Of a stretch of 13,794 nt of DNA, positions 1 to 8,048 are shown one piece after another. This DNA comes from Brevundimonas sp. (GTDB lineage: Bacteria > Pseudomonadota > Alphaproteobacteria > Caulobacterales > Caulobacteraceae). The notes beneath the pieces were generated by a model that saw only the letters and a program-made list of their open reading frames with translations, was not told the DNA's origin and searched no databases. The translations under genes were made by a program, and so were the position numbers. The DNA lies in NCBI GenBank assembly GCA_020253595.1, contig JADCBH010000406.1, positions 1-13,794 on the forward strand, given 5' to 3'. Numbering within the stretch: position 1 is the stretch's first letter; each line of letters begins with the position of its first letter.

Positions 1-294
1 CACAGGCTGACGGGTTTCGCGCGGGCGGGCCGTGGTGGCGAAGACGGTGTTCAGGTCCGCGATCGCCTCGGCCACGCTGCCGAACACCTGCACGTCGTCC
101 AGCACCCAGTCAGCCCCGGAGGCCGCGGCCCAGGCCCGGTCCTGGGGCCAGCCGTCGCGCGGGCTGACCAGCCTGAGCCGGTCCATCCCGAAGTTGGCCA
201 TGACGCGGGCCACCGCGCCGATGTTGTCCGCCAGCTGAGGCTTGTCGAGGATGACGACAGGGGGTGTGGGCTGGAGAGGTAGGGGCTCGGTCAA
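1..294 (-). CDS. trmJ: TrmJ-like SPOUT RNA 2'-O-methyltransferase, N-terminal part (cut by left edge)
   Basis: Only the first 98 codons are present; the gene runs off the left end. The visible part reads as the N-terminus of a SpoU/TrmH-family RNA methyltransferase. A beta-strand VVILDKPQLADNIG is followed by A-x-x-AR (residues 13-30), with N24-I-G-A and Arg30 forming SPOUT motif 1. LRLVSPRDGWP then AAASGADWVL (about residues 42-67) and FATTARPRE near the edge follow the usual TrmJ order. By family knowledge this group methylates the 2'-O of the ribose at position 32 of certain tRNAs, using S-adenosylmethionine through a C-terminal knotted fold that is not visible here. The frame holds no ATG or GTG; TTG at 294 is the only sensible start, with GAGG 12 nt upstream. 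It begins 7 nt after the nuclease-family gene stops, so the two are probably co-transcribed. The choice of TrmJ over other SpoU proteins is likely but not proven from 98 residues. Confidence 0.85.
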   Translation of the reverse strand, partial: MTEPLPLQPTPPVVILDKPQLADNIGAVARVMANFGMDRLRLVSPRDGWPQDRAWAAASGADWVLDDVQVFGSVAEAIADLNTVFATTARPRETRQPV

Positions 295-301
295 GGCCGG
301 A

Positions 302-1336
302 TCAGTCCTCGCCCACCATGGCGGCCCAGGCGTCGGCGGTGCCGGCCTCGACCTCGGCGACGCGCACTGCGGGCCAGCCGATCGACTGGGTGCCCGCGTC
401 TCGCCAGGCCAGGGTGATCAGATCGCGCAGCTCTGCGGCTCCCGCCGCCAATCGCACCGTGACGAATTCCGCTCCCCGCGGATCGGCGTCGACAAAGCCG
501 CCGGCCTTCTCCAGCCGATAGAAGGGGATGACCTGCCCCACGCCGGTGGTGAGATACGCCGCCACGCGGGCCCGCATTTCGAAGCCGTCCAGCGCCGGGG
601 CCGGCATCGCCGCCTCGATCGCATCCAGCCGCGCCGTCCGGCGGGTGAACGCCCCCTCGAAGTTCCCGTGCGTCTGGCGCGACGTCGTGAAGCCCTCGGG
701 ATTGGGCGTGTTCCGGTCCCAGCCATTGTAGTGGATCGACAGGTGGTGCGGCTGCGAGCCGTCGCCGACGAAGTGGGACAGATAGCCGATGTCGCGCAGG
801 ATCAGCGCCTCGCGGCGGATGCGGTCTTCCCGATACCAGGCACGCCGGGCGGGATCGGTCTCGCGGGCCTCGGCGGCGTTCAGCACGCGCCAGGTGGCGA
901 AGTCCCGCGCCAGCTGCTGATAGCCGTCCATGATGGCATAGGGCAGGTAGCCCGCGTCGTTCACCTTGATGTCGGCCGCCAGCAGCAGTGCGTCGTATTC
1001 GCTCTTCAGCTCCGGCAGCTCGGCCAGCGTCGGCCCCGCCGCCGTCATGACCCGGCCGTCGTCGGTCAAGTCGACGAAGTGGGCGGTGTCGCGTTCGCGA
1101 TCGTGCGGCTGGCCCGCGCCCTTGGTGCGGTCCGGTTCGCGTGACAGCTCCCCGATCTCCGAGATCGCCTGCTGCGTCCGCAGGAAGCTGGGCAGCTCAT
1201 CCGACAGCCCTCGCATCGCAGCGACCCCGATCAGGCGATGACCCGTCGCCCCCCAGGCGTCGGCGGGGGTGGAGGTGCTGAACGCGGCAGCCGCTGACAG
1301 GACCAGGATCGATGCGGCGAGGGCCAAGCGCTTCAT
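302..1336 (-). CDS. Exported S1/P1 nuclease / zinc-dependent phospholipase C family protein
   Basis: The 344-residue protein has a signal peptide (KR, then a hydrophobic stretch to about residue 19) with a probable cleavage after Ala-Asp-Ala at residue 27. The mature protein would then start at Trp28, as in S1/P1 nucleases, where the N-terminal Trp itself binds zinc. Other likely ligands are visible: His33 in WGATGH, Asp69 in EPDR, His86 in AHFVD, His188-x3-Asp192-x5-His198 in HFVGDGSQPHH, and His223-x3-Glu227 in HGNFE. In P1 nuclease the last ligand is Asp; Glu is what zinc-dependent phospholipase C uses. The family cleaves phosphodiester bonds of single-stranded nucleic acids or phospholipids with a three-zinc site, outside the cytoplasm. 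The substrate here cannot be told from sequence. A role in scavenging phosphate or nucleosides is an inference. The start ATG is fixed by the signal peptide, although the upstream ribosome binding site is weak. Confidence 0.88.
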   Translation of the reverse strand: MKRLALAASILVLSAAAAFSTSTPADAWGATGHRLIGVAAMRGLSDELPSFLRTQQAISEIGELSREPDRTKGAGQPHDRERDTAHFVDLTDDGRVMTAAGPTLAELPELKSEYDALLLAADIKVNDAGYLPYAIMDGYQQLARDFATWRVLNAAEARETDPARRAWYREDRIRREALILRDIGYLSHFVGDGSQPHHLSIHYNGWDRNTPNPEGFTTSRQTHGNFEGAFTRRTARLDAIEAAMPAPALDGFEMRARVAAYLTTGVGQVIPFYRLEKAGGFVDADPRGAEFVTVRLAAGAAELRDLITLAWRDAGTQSIGWPAVRVAEVEAGTADAWAAMVGED

Positions 1337-1464
1337 GGTGCGGGTTCCGGGGGACAGAAGGCCGACGCTTTAGCGCAAGCGTCGGTCGCGTCCAGCCCGC
1401 CTGAGGTCACGGCGTTTGACCGCGACCGCCCACCGCGCCAGAAGCGGCCCGAAGGGAATCGTGC
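1337..1464. promoter_or_regulatory. Divergent intergenic region, nuclease-family gene / FAD protein
   Basis: These 128 bp separate two divergent genes and must hold both promoters unless those lie inside the coding regions. I see no convincing -35/-10 pair. A TTGACC at 1416-1421 has no matching -10 at normal spacing. The notable content is a perfect hairpin at 1362-1385, listed separately. A GAAGGGA ribosome binding site and a GAATC site (a CcrM-type methylation sequence) lie just before the start of the FAD protein. Confidence 0.5.
1362..1385. repeat. Perfect 9-bp inverted repeat in the divergent promoter region
   Basis: CCGACGCTT (1362-1370) and AAGCGTCGG (1377-1385) are exact reverse complements around a 6-nt loop TAGCGC. 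Outward pairing continues with one G-U and one G-C pair on the plus strand. It lies 26 bp upstream of the nuclease-family start codon. It may be a regulator's operator or a hairpin in the 5' leader of the leftward transcript. It lacks a T-run on either strand, so it does not look like a terminator. Confidence 0.6.
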
Positions 1465-2766
1465 ATGTCCGGACAAGGTCGCGACGTTGTCATCGTCGGC
1501 GGAGGCTTCTCCGGCACCATGCTCGCTGCCCGTCTGGCGGAACGGGGCGCGGCCGCGACCGTCATCAACCGGACCCCGGATTTCGGCCTCGGCGTCGCCT
1601 ATTCGACCCCGTTCGACGGCCATCTGTTGAACGTCCGCTCAGGCCGGATGAGCGCTCTGGCGGACCAGCCCGGCCATTTCGTGGATTGGCTGGCAAACAC
1701 CTATCCCGAGCTGGCCGATCCTGACGGGTTCGCGCCGCGCAGGGTCTATGGGCACTACGTCCGGGATCGGCTGGCGGCCGTCGAGGCGGCCTGCCCCGGC
1801 CTGATCCGGCGTCACATCGGCGATGTCGCGGCTGTCGAGGACGATGCCGTGCGGCTGTGCGACGGGTCACGCATTCCGGCCCGCGCGGTGGTGCTGGCGA
1901 CCGGGAACCCGGCTCCGAAGACGGCGGAGGCAGGGACGTCGAACCGGATCATCGGCGACCCCTGGGCATCGGGCGCTCTGGATCGGATCGGCATGGACGA
2001 TGACGTCCTGATCGTCGGCACAGGCCTGACCATGGTCGACATGCTGCTGATGCTGCAGGGGCGCGGCTGGCGGGGCAGGGCGACGGCCCTGTCGCGGCGC
2101 GGCCTGATGCCCCGGGCCCACGGCGAGCGTCCCGATCCGCCGCTGGAGCCCGTCCCGGCGATGCTGACCGCGCCCGCGTCCGAGCGGTTGAAGGTTGCCC
2201 GCTCCCTGGCGCGCGATCACGGATGGCGCGAGGTGATGGAAGGCCTGCGCCCCATCACCGTCGACCTCTGGGCCCAGGCCGACATCGCGACCCGGCGACG
2301 CCTCGTTCGACACCTGCGGCCCTTCTGGGATGTGCACCGCCATCGGCTGGCGACCGTCATCGGCGAGGCGATGGACCGGTTGCGGGATCAGGGCCGGCTG
2401 ACGGTTGTCACCGGCCGTGTTCGTGCGATCACCGCCGATGATCAGGGCGTGCGGCTGGACTGGCGCGCCCGGCGCGGCGAGGCAGCACCGCTGATCGCCC
2501 CATGGCTGATCGACTGCACGGGTCCTGGCCACGCCGCCGACGCCGACCCCCTGACCGCGCCCCTGATCGCCAGCGGGCGGGCGCGTCTGGACCCGCTGCG
2601 GCTTGGGCTGGATCTCGATCCGATGGGCCGCGTGCTGGATCGTGAAGGCCGGTCTGATCCGTCCCTGTTCGTCCTCGGCCCGCCCTCGCGCGCCGCCTTC
2701 TGGGAGAGCATCGCCGTGCCCGACATCCGCCAGCGGATCGAGCACGTGGCGGGTGTGCTCGCCTAG
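1465..2766 (+). CDS. YdhS-like FAD/NAD(P)-binding oxidoreductase
   Basis: The 433-residue protein starts with a Rossmann fold: VVIVGGGFSG (residues 8-17) is the GxGxxG dinucleotide motif. It is followed by GVAYS (43-47) and LLNV (54-57), which are typical of the FAD/NAD-binding family containing E. coli YdhS (COG4529). VLATG at 143-147 is the usual ATG motif of flavoproteins. A second nucleotide-binding motif, LIVGTGLT, starts at about residue 182, and LIDCTGPG lies further on. The length is normal and no break is seen. It is probably a cytoplasmic flavin-dependent oxidoreductase or monooxygenase-like enzyme, but the substrate is unknown for the whole family. The ATG has a good ribosome binding site (AAGGGA, 7 nt upstream). 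The gene stands alone: its upstream neighbour is divergent and the next gene is convergent with a 13-bp gap. Confidence 0.85.
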   Translation: MSGQGRDVVIVGGGFSGTMLAARLAERGAAATVINRTPDFGLGVAYSTPFDGHLLNVRSGRMSALADQPGHFVDWLANTYPELADPDGFAPRRVYGHYVRDRLAAVEAACPGLIRRHIGDVAAVEDDAVRLCDGSRIPARAVVLATGNPAPKTAEAGTSNRIIGDPWASGALDRIGMDDDVLIVGTGLTMVDMLLMLQGRGWRGRATALSRRGLMPRAHGERPDPPLEPVPAMLTAPASERLKVARSLARDHGWREVMEGLRPITVDLWAQADIATRRRLVRHLRPFWDVHRHRLATVIGEAMDRLRDQGRLTVVTGRVRAITADDQGVRLDWRARRGEAAPLIAPWLIDCTGPGHAADADPLTAPLIASGRARLDPLRLGLDLDPMGRVLDREGRSDPSLFVLGPPSRAAFWESIAVPDIRQRIEHVAGVLA

Positions 2767-2776
2767 CTAGCTAGGC
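2761..2776. repeat. Perfect 16-bp palindrome between convergent gene ends
   Basis: GCCTAGCTAGCTAGGC reads the same on both strands and contains three overlapping CTAG tetranucleotides. It covers the TAG stop of the FAD protein gene (2764-2766) and ends 3 bp before the stop of the convergent small gene. There is no loop spacer and no T-run, so a classic terminator is doubtful. CTAG is scarce in most bacterial genomes, which makes a triple copy stand out. Confidence 0.7.
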
Positions 2777-2779
2777 CAG

Positions 2780-3283
2780 TTACTCGACGGTCGGCCAAGC
2801 TATCTTTGGTCGGACAACGGCACCGTGCGGCGCGAGCTCAGCGCGTGCGACTCTGAGAAGACTGTCGTAGGCCTCAGTAGCGATAGTGACTGCTTCCGCC
2901 GTCTTTAGACCCGAGCCCTTTGGACCCCCTAGAGGCCTTACATCGTCTGCAAGCCGAAGCAGTCTTTCGCTGAATGTGTGGCTGACCACGACGCGGTGAG
3001 TGTCGAGGGCCTCAAACATGCACTTCCATGCGTCATGAGACCTCACACCGCGATGCTCGCGCACCCTGACCTCCCAACTTCGGCAGTGCTTCAGGATTTC
3101 GGTGTAGGCGTCTCTCCGAGCATCCCACGACCTTTCTTCCCTGAAGCGGCGAGCATCACGAGCGTGCTGGCGCGTTGCTGCGACTTCAGCGCCAAAGAGC
3201 GACAAGGCCAGGGTCAACAGGGCGAACCCACCAGCAAGCAGCCCGCCGAGCAATACTGGTTCTAGCTCACCGGGGATGATCAT
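2780..3283 (-). CDS. Membrane-anchored protein of unknown function
   Basis: I do not recognise this 167-residue protein. Residues 9-30 form one clear membrane helix rich in Leu, Gly and Ala. It is followed by a strongly charged, helical and possibly coiled-coil stretch from about 33 to 80 containing RRFREERSWDARRDAY. The remainder is likely a soluble helical domain. A short N-terminus, one helix and a charged tail is a common plan for small proteins anchored in the inner membrane. The ATG follows the glmM stop (TGA) after 3 nt, and only a weak AGG lies upstream, so translation is probably coupled to glmM. GC over this gene is about 61 percent by my hand count of seven sequence lines, against about 70 percent for one line counted in glmM. 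That hints at a later arrival at this spot. No function can be assigned. Confidence 0.75.
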   Translation of the reverse strand: MIIPGELEPVLLGGLLAGGFALLTLALSLFGAEVAATRQHARDARRFREERSWDARRDAYTEILKHCRSWEVRVREHRGVRSHDAWKCMFEALDTHRVVVSHTFSERLLRLADDVRPLGGPKGSGLKTAEAVTIATEAYDSLLRVARAELAPHGAVVRPKIAWPTVE

Positions 3284-3286
3284 TGG

Positions 3287-4636
3287 TCAGCCTGCCGCCT
3301 TCACCGCCGCCGCCACGTCGGCCACCACGCGCTTGACCAGGGCCGCGTCGTCGCCTTCGGCCATGACGCGGATCAGCTTCTCCGTGCCGGATGGCCGGAC
3401 CAGAAGCCGGCCCTGGCCGTTCAGCGTCGCCTCGCCCTCCTTGATCGCGGCCTTGACCTTGGTGTCTTCCAGCGGCTTGCCGGAGGTGAACCGCACATTC
3501 TGCAGAAGCTGCGGCACCGGATCGAACTGGCGGGCCAGCTCGCTCATGGGCTTGCCGCTCTCGACCAGCACCGCCAGCACCTGAAGCGCCGCCATCAGCC
3601 CGTCCCCGGTCGTGGCGTGGTCGTGCAGGATCAGATGCCCGGACTGCTCGCCCCCGAGGTTGAAACCGCCCTCCCGCATCCGCTCCATGACGTAGCGGTC
3701 CCCGACCTTTGTGCGCTCCAGCGTCAAACCATCGCCCTTGAGGACGCGCTCCAGGCCCAGATTGGACATCACCGTGGCCACGACCCCGCCGCCCTTCAGT
3801 ACACCGCGCCGGGCCCAGTCGCGCGCGATCAGCGCCATGATCTGGTCGCCGTCCACGACCTGACCCTTCTCGTCGCAGATGATCAACCGGTCCGCGTCGC
3901 CGTCGAGGGCGATGCCGATGTCGGCGCGATACTGCTTCACCGCTGCCGCCACGGTTTCGGGATGGGTCGAGCCACAGTCGGCGTTGATGTTGGTCCCGGT
4001 CGGCGAAACCCCGACGGCGCAGACCTCCGCGCCCAGTTCAAACAGGGTCGTCGGCGCGACGCGGTAGGCCGCACCGTTGGCGCAGTCCACGGCGACCCTC
4101 AGGCCGGCGAGGCTGAGGTGCTTGGGGAAGGCCGCCTTGGCGATTTCGGAATAGCGCCAGGGCGCCTCGTCGATGCGTTTGACGCGACCCAGCTGGCTGG
4201 ACGGGGCCAGGCCTTCGTCGAGGCCGGCGTCCATCATGGCCTCGATCTTCAACTCGATCTCGTCGGACAGCTTGTAGCCGTCCGGGCCGAACAGCTTGAT
4301 GCCGTTGTCGGCATAGTCGTTGTGCGAGGCCGAGATCATGACGCCCAGATCGGCGCGCATCGACCGGGTCATCATGGCCACGCCCGGCGTCGGGATCGGG
4401 CCGAAGGTGCGCACGTCCATCCCGACGGAGGCGAAGCCCGCCACCAGCGCCGGCTCGATCATGTAGCCCGACAGGCGTGTGTCCTTGCCGATCACCACCA
4501 GATGACGCCGGTCGTCGCCCGACATGAACAGCTTTCCCGCCGCCAGTCCGACGCGCAGCGCGACCTCGGCCGTCATCGGCGTGATGTTGGCACGGCCCCG
4601 AATGCCGTCGGTGCCGAAGTATTTGCGCTCGCCCAA
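3287..4636 (-). CDS. glmM: Phosphoglucosamine mutase GlmM
   Basis: GlmM converts glucosamine-6-phosphate to glucosamine-1-phosphate in the cytoplasm, the second step from fructose-6-phosphate to UDP-GlcNAc for peptidoglycan and lipopolysaccharide. At 449 residues it has the full family length. All signature sites are present: YFGTDGIRG at 6-14; the active-site serine loop ISASHN with Ser104, which carries the phosphate; the magnesium loop DGDADR with Asp245, Asp247 and Asp249; the sugar-binding GGEQSGH; and the C-terminal phosphate loop RPSGTEKLIRVM. The start is TTG at 4636, not ATG. It has a near-ideal GGGGAGG ribosome binding site 7 nt upstream and puts the YFGTDGIRG motif at the normal distance from the N-terminus. 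It is divergent from glmS, which makes its substrate, and is followed by a small gene of unknown function 3 nt after its stop. Confidence 0.98.
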   Translation of the reverse strand: MGERKYFGTDGIRGRANITPMTAEVALRVGLAAGKLFMSGDDRRHLVVIGKDTRLSGYMIEPALVAGFASVGMDVRTFGPIPTPGVAMMTRSMRADLGVMISASHNDYADNGIKLFGPDGYKLSDEIELKIEAMMDAGLDEGLAPSSQLGRVKRIDEAPWRYSEIAKAAFPKHLSLAGLRVAVDCANGAAYRVAPTTLFELGAEVCAVGVSPTGTNINADCGSTHPETVAAAVKQYRADIGIALDGDADRLIICDEKGQVVDGDQIMALIARDWARRGVLKGGGVVATVMSNLGLERVLKGDGLTLERTKVGDRYVMERMREGGFNLGGEQSGHLILHDHATTGDGLMAALQVLAVLVESGKPMSELARQFDPVPQLLQNVRFTSGKPLEDTKVKAAIKEGEATLNGQGRLLVRPSGTEKLIRVMAEGDDAALVKRVVADVAAAVKAAG

Positions 4637-4643
4637 GCCTTGA

Positions 4644-4650
4644 CCTCCCC
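4644..4650 (-). promoter_or_regulatory. Ribosome binding site deciding the glmM TTG start
   Basis: On the minus strand the sequence is GGGGAGG, a near-perfect anti-16S match, separated by 7 nt from the TTG at 4636. No ATG or GTG in frame fits the conserved N-terminus, so this site identifies TTG as the start. Confidence 0.85.
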
Positions 4651-4654
4651 GCTG

Positions 4655-4669
4655 TCGGAAACCTTCCGA
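4655..4669. repeat. Short inverted repeat between glmM and glmS
   Basis: TCGGAA and TTCCGA are perfect inverted 6-bp arms around ACC. The symmetry and its position in a divergent promoter region suggest a possible operator for a dimeric regulator that acts on glmM, glmS or both. No known regulator motif is recognised. Confidence 0.4.
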
Positions 4670-4763
4670 AACGGCTTATTAGGTGCCGGTTCCTTACGTC
4701 TTCCCTAGAGCAGACCATCGCGGCCGTCACCCGGCCGGGACGACCCCCCGGAGACCTCTATCG

Positions 4764-6593
<1,830 letters not shown>

Positions 6594-6668
6594 TCACGAA
6601 CGCACCACGCAACCTTCGATGGCCCAGACGCATTGTGGCGTCACCTTGGCTTTGGAAGGAGACACCAC

Positions 6669-6923
6669 ATGGGACTTGGTATCATTGGCTGGCTTGTGAT
6701 CGGCATTGTCGCCGGCTGGCTGGCGGAAAAGGTCATGGGCCGCAGTCACGGCCTGATCACCAATCTGATCGTCGGCGTGCTGGGCGCGCTGATCGGCGGC
6801 TTCATCGCGCAGAACCTGCTCGGCACGCCGGTCGGCGGTTTCAACCTGGTGACGCTGATCGTCGCCTTCGGCGGCGCGTGTTTGCTGCTGTTCCTGCTGG
6901 GACTGGTCAAGCGTCGCGCCTGA
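6669..6923 (+). CDS. GlsB/YeaQ/YmgE family small membrane protein
   Basis: This 84-residue, very hydrophobic protein has three predicted membrane helices at roughly 3-18, 28-50 and 56-80. Glycine-rich spacing (GWLVIGIVAGWLAEK, then GVLGALIGGFIAQ) and a basic KRRA tail are typical of the transglycosylase-associated protein family (PF04226), which includes E. coli YeaQ and YmgE. The family is linked to acid and general stress responses; its molecular function is unknown and the transglycosylase name is historical. The ATG at 6669 is preceded by AAGGAG at an ideal 7-nt distance, and its helix layout supports this start over an earlier in-frame codon. It follows glmS after 75 bp. No clear stress promoter is visible in that gap. 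A strong terminator follows. Confidence 0.92.
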   Translation: MGLGIIGWLVIGIVAGWLAEKVMGRSHGLITNLIVGVLGALIGGFIAQNLLGTPVGGFNLVTLIVAFGGACLLLFLLGLVKRRA

Positions 6924-6947
6924 TCGATCTCACAGACTGAAACGACG

Positions 6948-6976
6948 AAGGGCGGTCCTCACGGGCCGCCCTTTTT
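6948..6976 (+). terminator. Rho-independent terminator after the GlsB-family gene
   Basis: AAGGGCGGTCC (6948-6958) pairs with GGGCCGCCCTT (6963-6973) through 11 bp with one G-U wobble and a 4-nt loop. The stem runs into five T at 6972-6976. It starts 25 nt after the stop of the GlsB-family gene. In the other direction the hairpin is followed by a weaker T-run (CGTCGTTT), so it may also help stop the leftward dehydrogenase transcript. Confidence 0.9.
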
Positions 6977-6981
6977 CCTTT

Positions 6982-7022
6982 GCGCTCCCGCTCGCGAGGC
7001 GGTGGCTCGCGAGCGGGAGCGC
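6982..7022. repeat. Perfect 17-bp hairpin at the end of the dehydrogenase gene
   Basis: GCGCTCCCGCTCGCGAG (6982-6998) and its exact reverse complement (7006-7022) surround a 7-nt loop GCGGTGG. It begins 4 nt after the stop of the leftward dehydrogenase gene and 5 nt beyond the T-run of the neighbouring terminator. On the minus strand the stem is followed by AAAGGAAAAA, not T, so it is not a standard terminator. It could stabilise the mRNA 3' end, block antisense transcription, or be a mobile palindromic repeat. Confidence 0.85.
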
Positions 7023-7026
7023 GCCC

Positions 7027-8013
7027 TCAGAACATCGCCGGAATGACCCGGTCCGGCGGCCTGTGACCGTTCTGGAAGGTCATGATGTTGGTGATGACCC
7101 GGTCGCCCATGTCCTGACGCGCCTCCAGCGTCGCAGACCCCAGGTGGGGCAGCAGCACCACATTGGCGTGGCCGATCAGGCCCGGATGGATGGCCGGCTC
7201 GTTCTCGAACACGTCCAGCCCGACCCCCGCCAGCCCGCGCCGCGCCACGGCATCCGACAGGGCCGCCTCGTCGATCAGATCGCCGCGAGCCGTGTTGATC
7301 AGAATGGCGTGCGGCTGGAACAGACCCAGGCGCCGGGCATCCAGCAGGTGACGGGTGTCCTTCGTCGCCGGGCAGTTCAGCGAGATCAGGTCCATGCGCG
7401 ACAGCATCTGGTCCAGATCGTCCCAATAGGTCGCGCCCAGTTCTTCCTCGATCCGCGGGCTGACGGCCTTTCGGTTATGATAGTGGACCTGCATCCCGAA
7501 GGCCCTTGCCCGCCGCGCCAGGGCCTGGCCGATGCGGCCCATGCCGACGATGCCCAGCCGCTTGCCCCACAGTTTGCGCCCGCACATCCACGTCGGGGTC
7601 CAGCCTTCGAAACGGCCTTCCGCGATCACCTGTGCGCCTTCGACGATCCGACGGCTGACGGCCAGAATCAGGCTCATGGCCAGATCCGCTGTGTCCTCGG
7701 TCAGGACGCCAGGCGTATTGGTCACGATCAGGCCCCGCCCCACGGCAGCGTCCACATCGATGTGATCCACGCCCGCGCCGAAGTTGGCGATCATCTTCAG
7801 CTGGTCACCGGCCTGGGCGATCAGGTCGGCGTCGATCTCGTCCGTAATGGTGGGCACCAGGACGTCCGCGCGCTGGACAGCGGCGATCAGGGCCGCGCGG
7901 TCGAACGGGACGTCCTTCAGGTTCAACTCGGCGTCGAACAGCTCGCGCATGCGCGTTTCGACCGCGTCGGGCAGCCTTCTGGTTAAGACGACCTTAAGCC
8001 GATTGCTGGACAT
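7027..8013 (-). CDS. D-2-hydroxyacid dehydrogenase, glyoxylate/hydroxypyruvate reductase type
   Basis: The 328-residue cytoplasmic enzyme belongs to the D-isomer-specific 2-hydroxyacid dehydrogenases. The substrate-binding part contains NFGAGVDHID (77-86). The coenzyme fold has GMGRIG at 157-162. After the second strand comes HNRK (179-182), where basic residues in place of an acidic one usually indicate NADP(H). The catalytic set is Arg243 in NTARGD, Glu272 in NEP and His290 in LPHLGSA. The family reduces glyoxylate or hydroxypyruvate, or other 2-keto acids, to D-hydroxyacids. The overall pattern fits glyoxylate/hydroxypyruvate reductases best, but formate or phosphite specificity cannot be formally excluded by eye. 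The ATG has a modest AAGG upstream. It is divergent from the SH3 protein gene, with only 35 bp between the start codons. Confidence 0.9.
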   Translation of the reverse strand: MSSNRLKVVLTRRLPDAVETRMRELFDAELNLKDVPFDRAALIAAVQRADVLVPTITDEIDADLIAQAGDQLKMIANFGAGVDHIDVDAAVGRGLIVTNTPGVLTEDTADLAMSLILAVSRRIVEGAQVIAEGRFEGWTPTWMCGRKLWGKRLGIVGMGRIGQALARRARAFGMQVHYHNRKAVSPRIEEELGATYWDDLDQMLSRMDLISLNCPATKDTRHLLDARRLGLFQPHAILINTARGDLIDEAALSDAVARRGLAGVGLDVFENEPAIHPGLIGHANVVLLPHLGSATLEARQDMGDRVITNIMTFQNGHRPPDRVIPAMF

Positions 8014-8048
8014 GAGAGCCTTGGATTGACCATGAGCGGCCGACGCCG

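Larger units (their letters stand above)
4637..4763. promoter_or_regulatory. Shared divergent promoter region of glmM and glmS
   Basis: These 127 bp lie between the start codons of glmM and glmS. An inverted repeat TCGGAA-ACC-TTCCGA lies at 4655-4669, close to the glmM ribosome binding site. On the minus strand a GGAAC (4689-4693) lies 15 nt before a CGTT (4670-4673), resembling the GGAAC/CGTT elements of alphaproteobacterial EcfG stress promoters, although the spacing is 1-2 nt short. A TAATAA also lies in this stretch on that strand. I see no glmS ribozyme or other riboswitch-like structure in a leader this short. Promoter positions remain uncertain. Confidence 0.45.

Noticed and set aside
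2978..3265. A 95-codon plus-strand open frame opposite the orphan membrane protein
   Set aside because: It lacks a membrane segment, motif or ribosome binding site, while the minus-strand gene has a clear helix and sits correctly behind glmM.
3617..4708. A 363-codon open frame on the plus strand opposite glmM
   Set aside because: Antisense shadow of glmM. The product is rich in His, Arg, Gly and Val without domains, and it would cross the glmM start and promoter region.
4637..4763. A glmS ribozyme or riboswitch
   Set aside because: The 127-bp region is shared with glmM and shows no recognisable ribozyme core. The glmS ribozyme is known mainly from Gram-positive bacteria.
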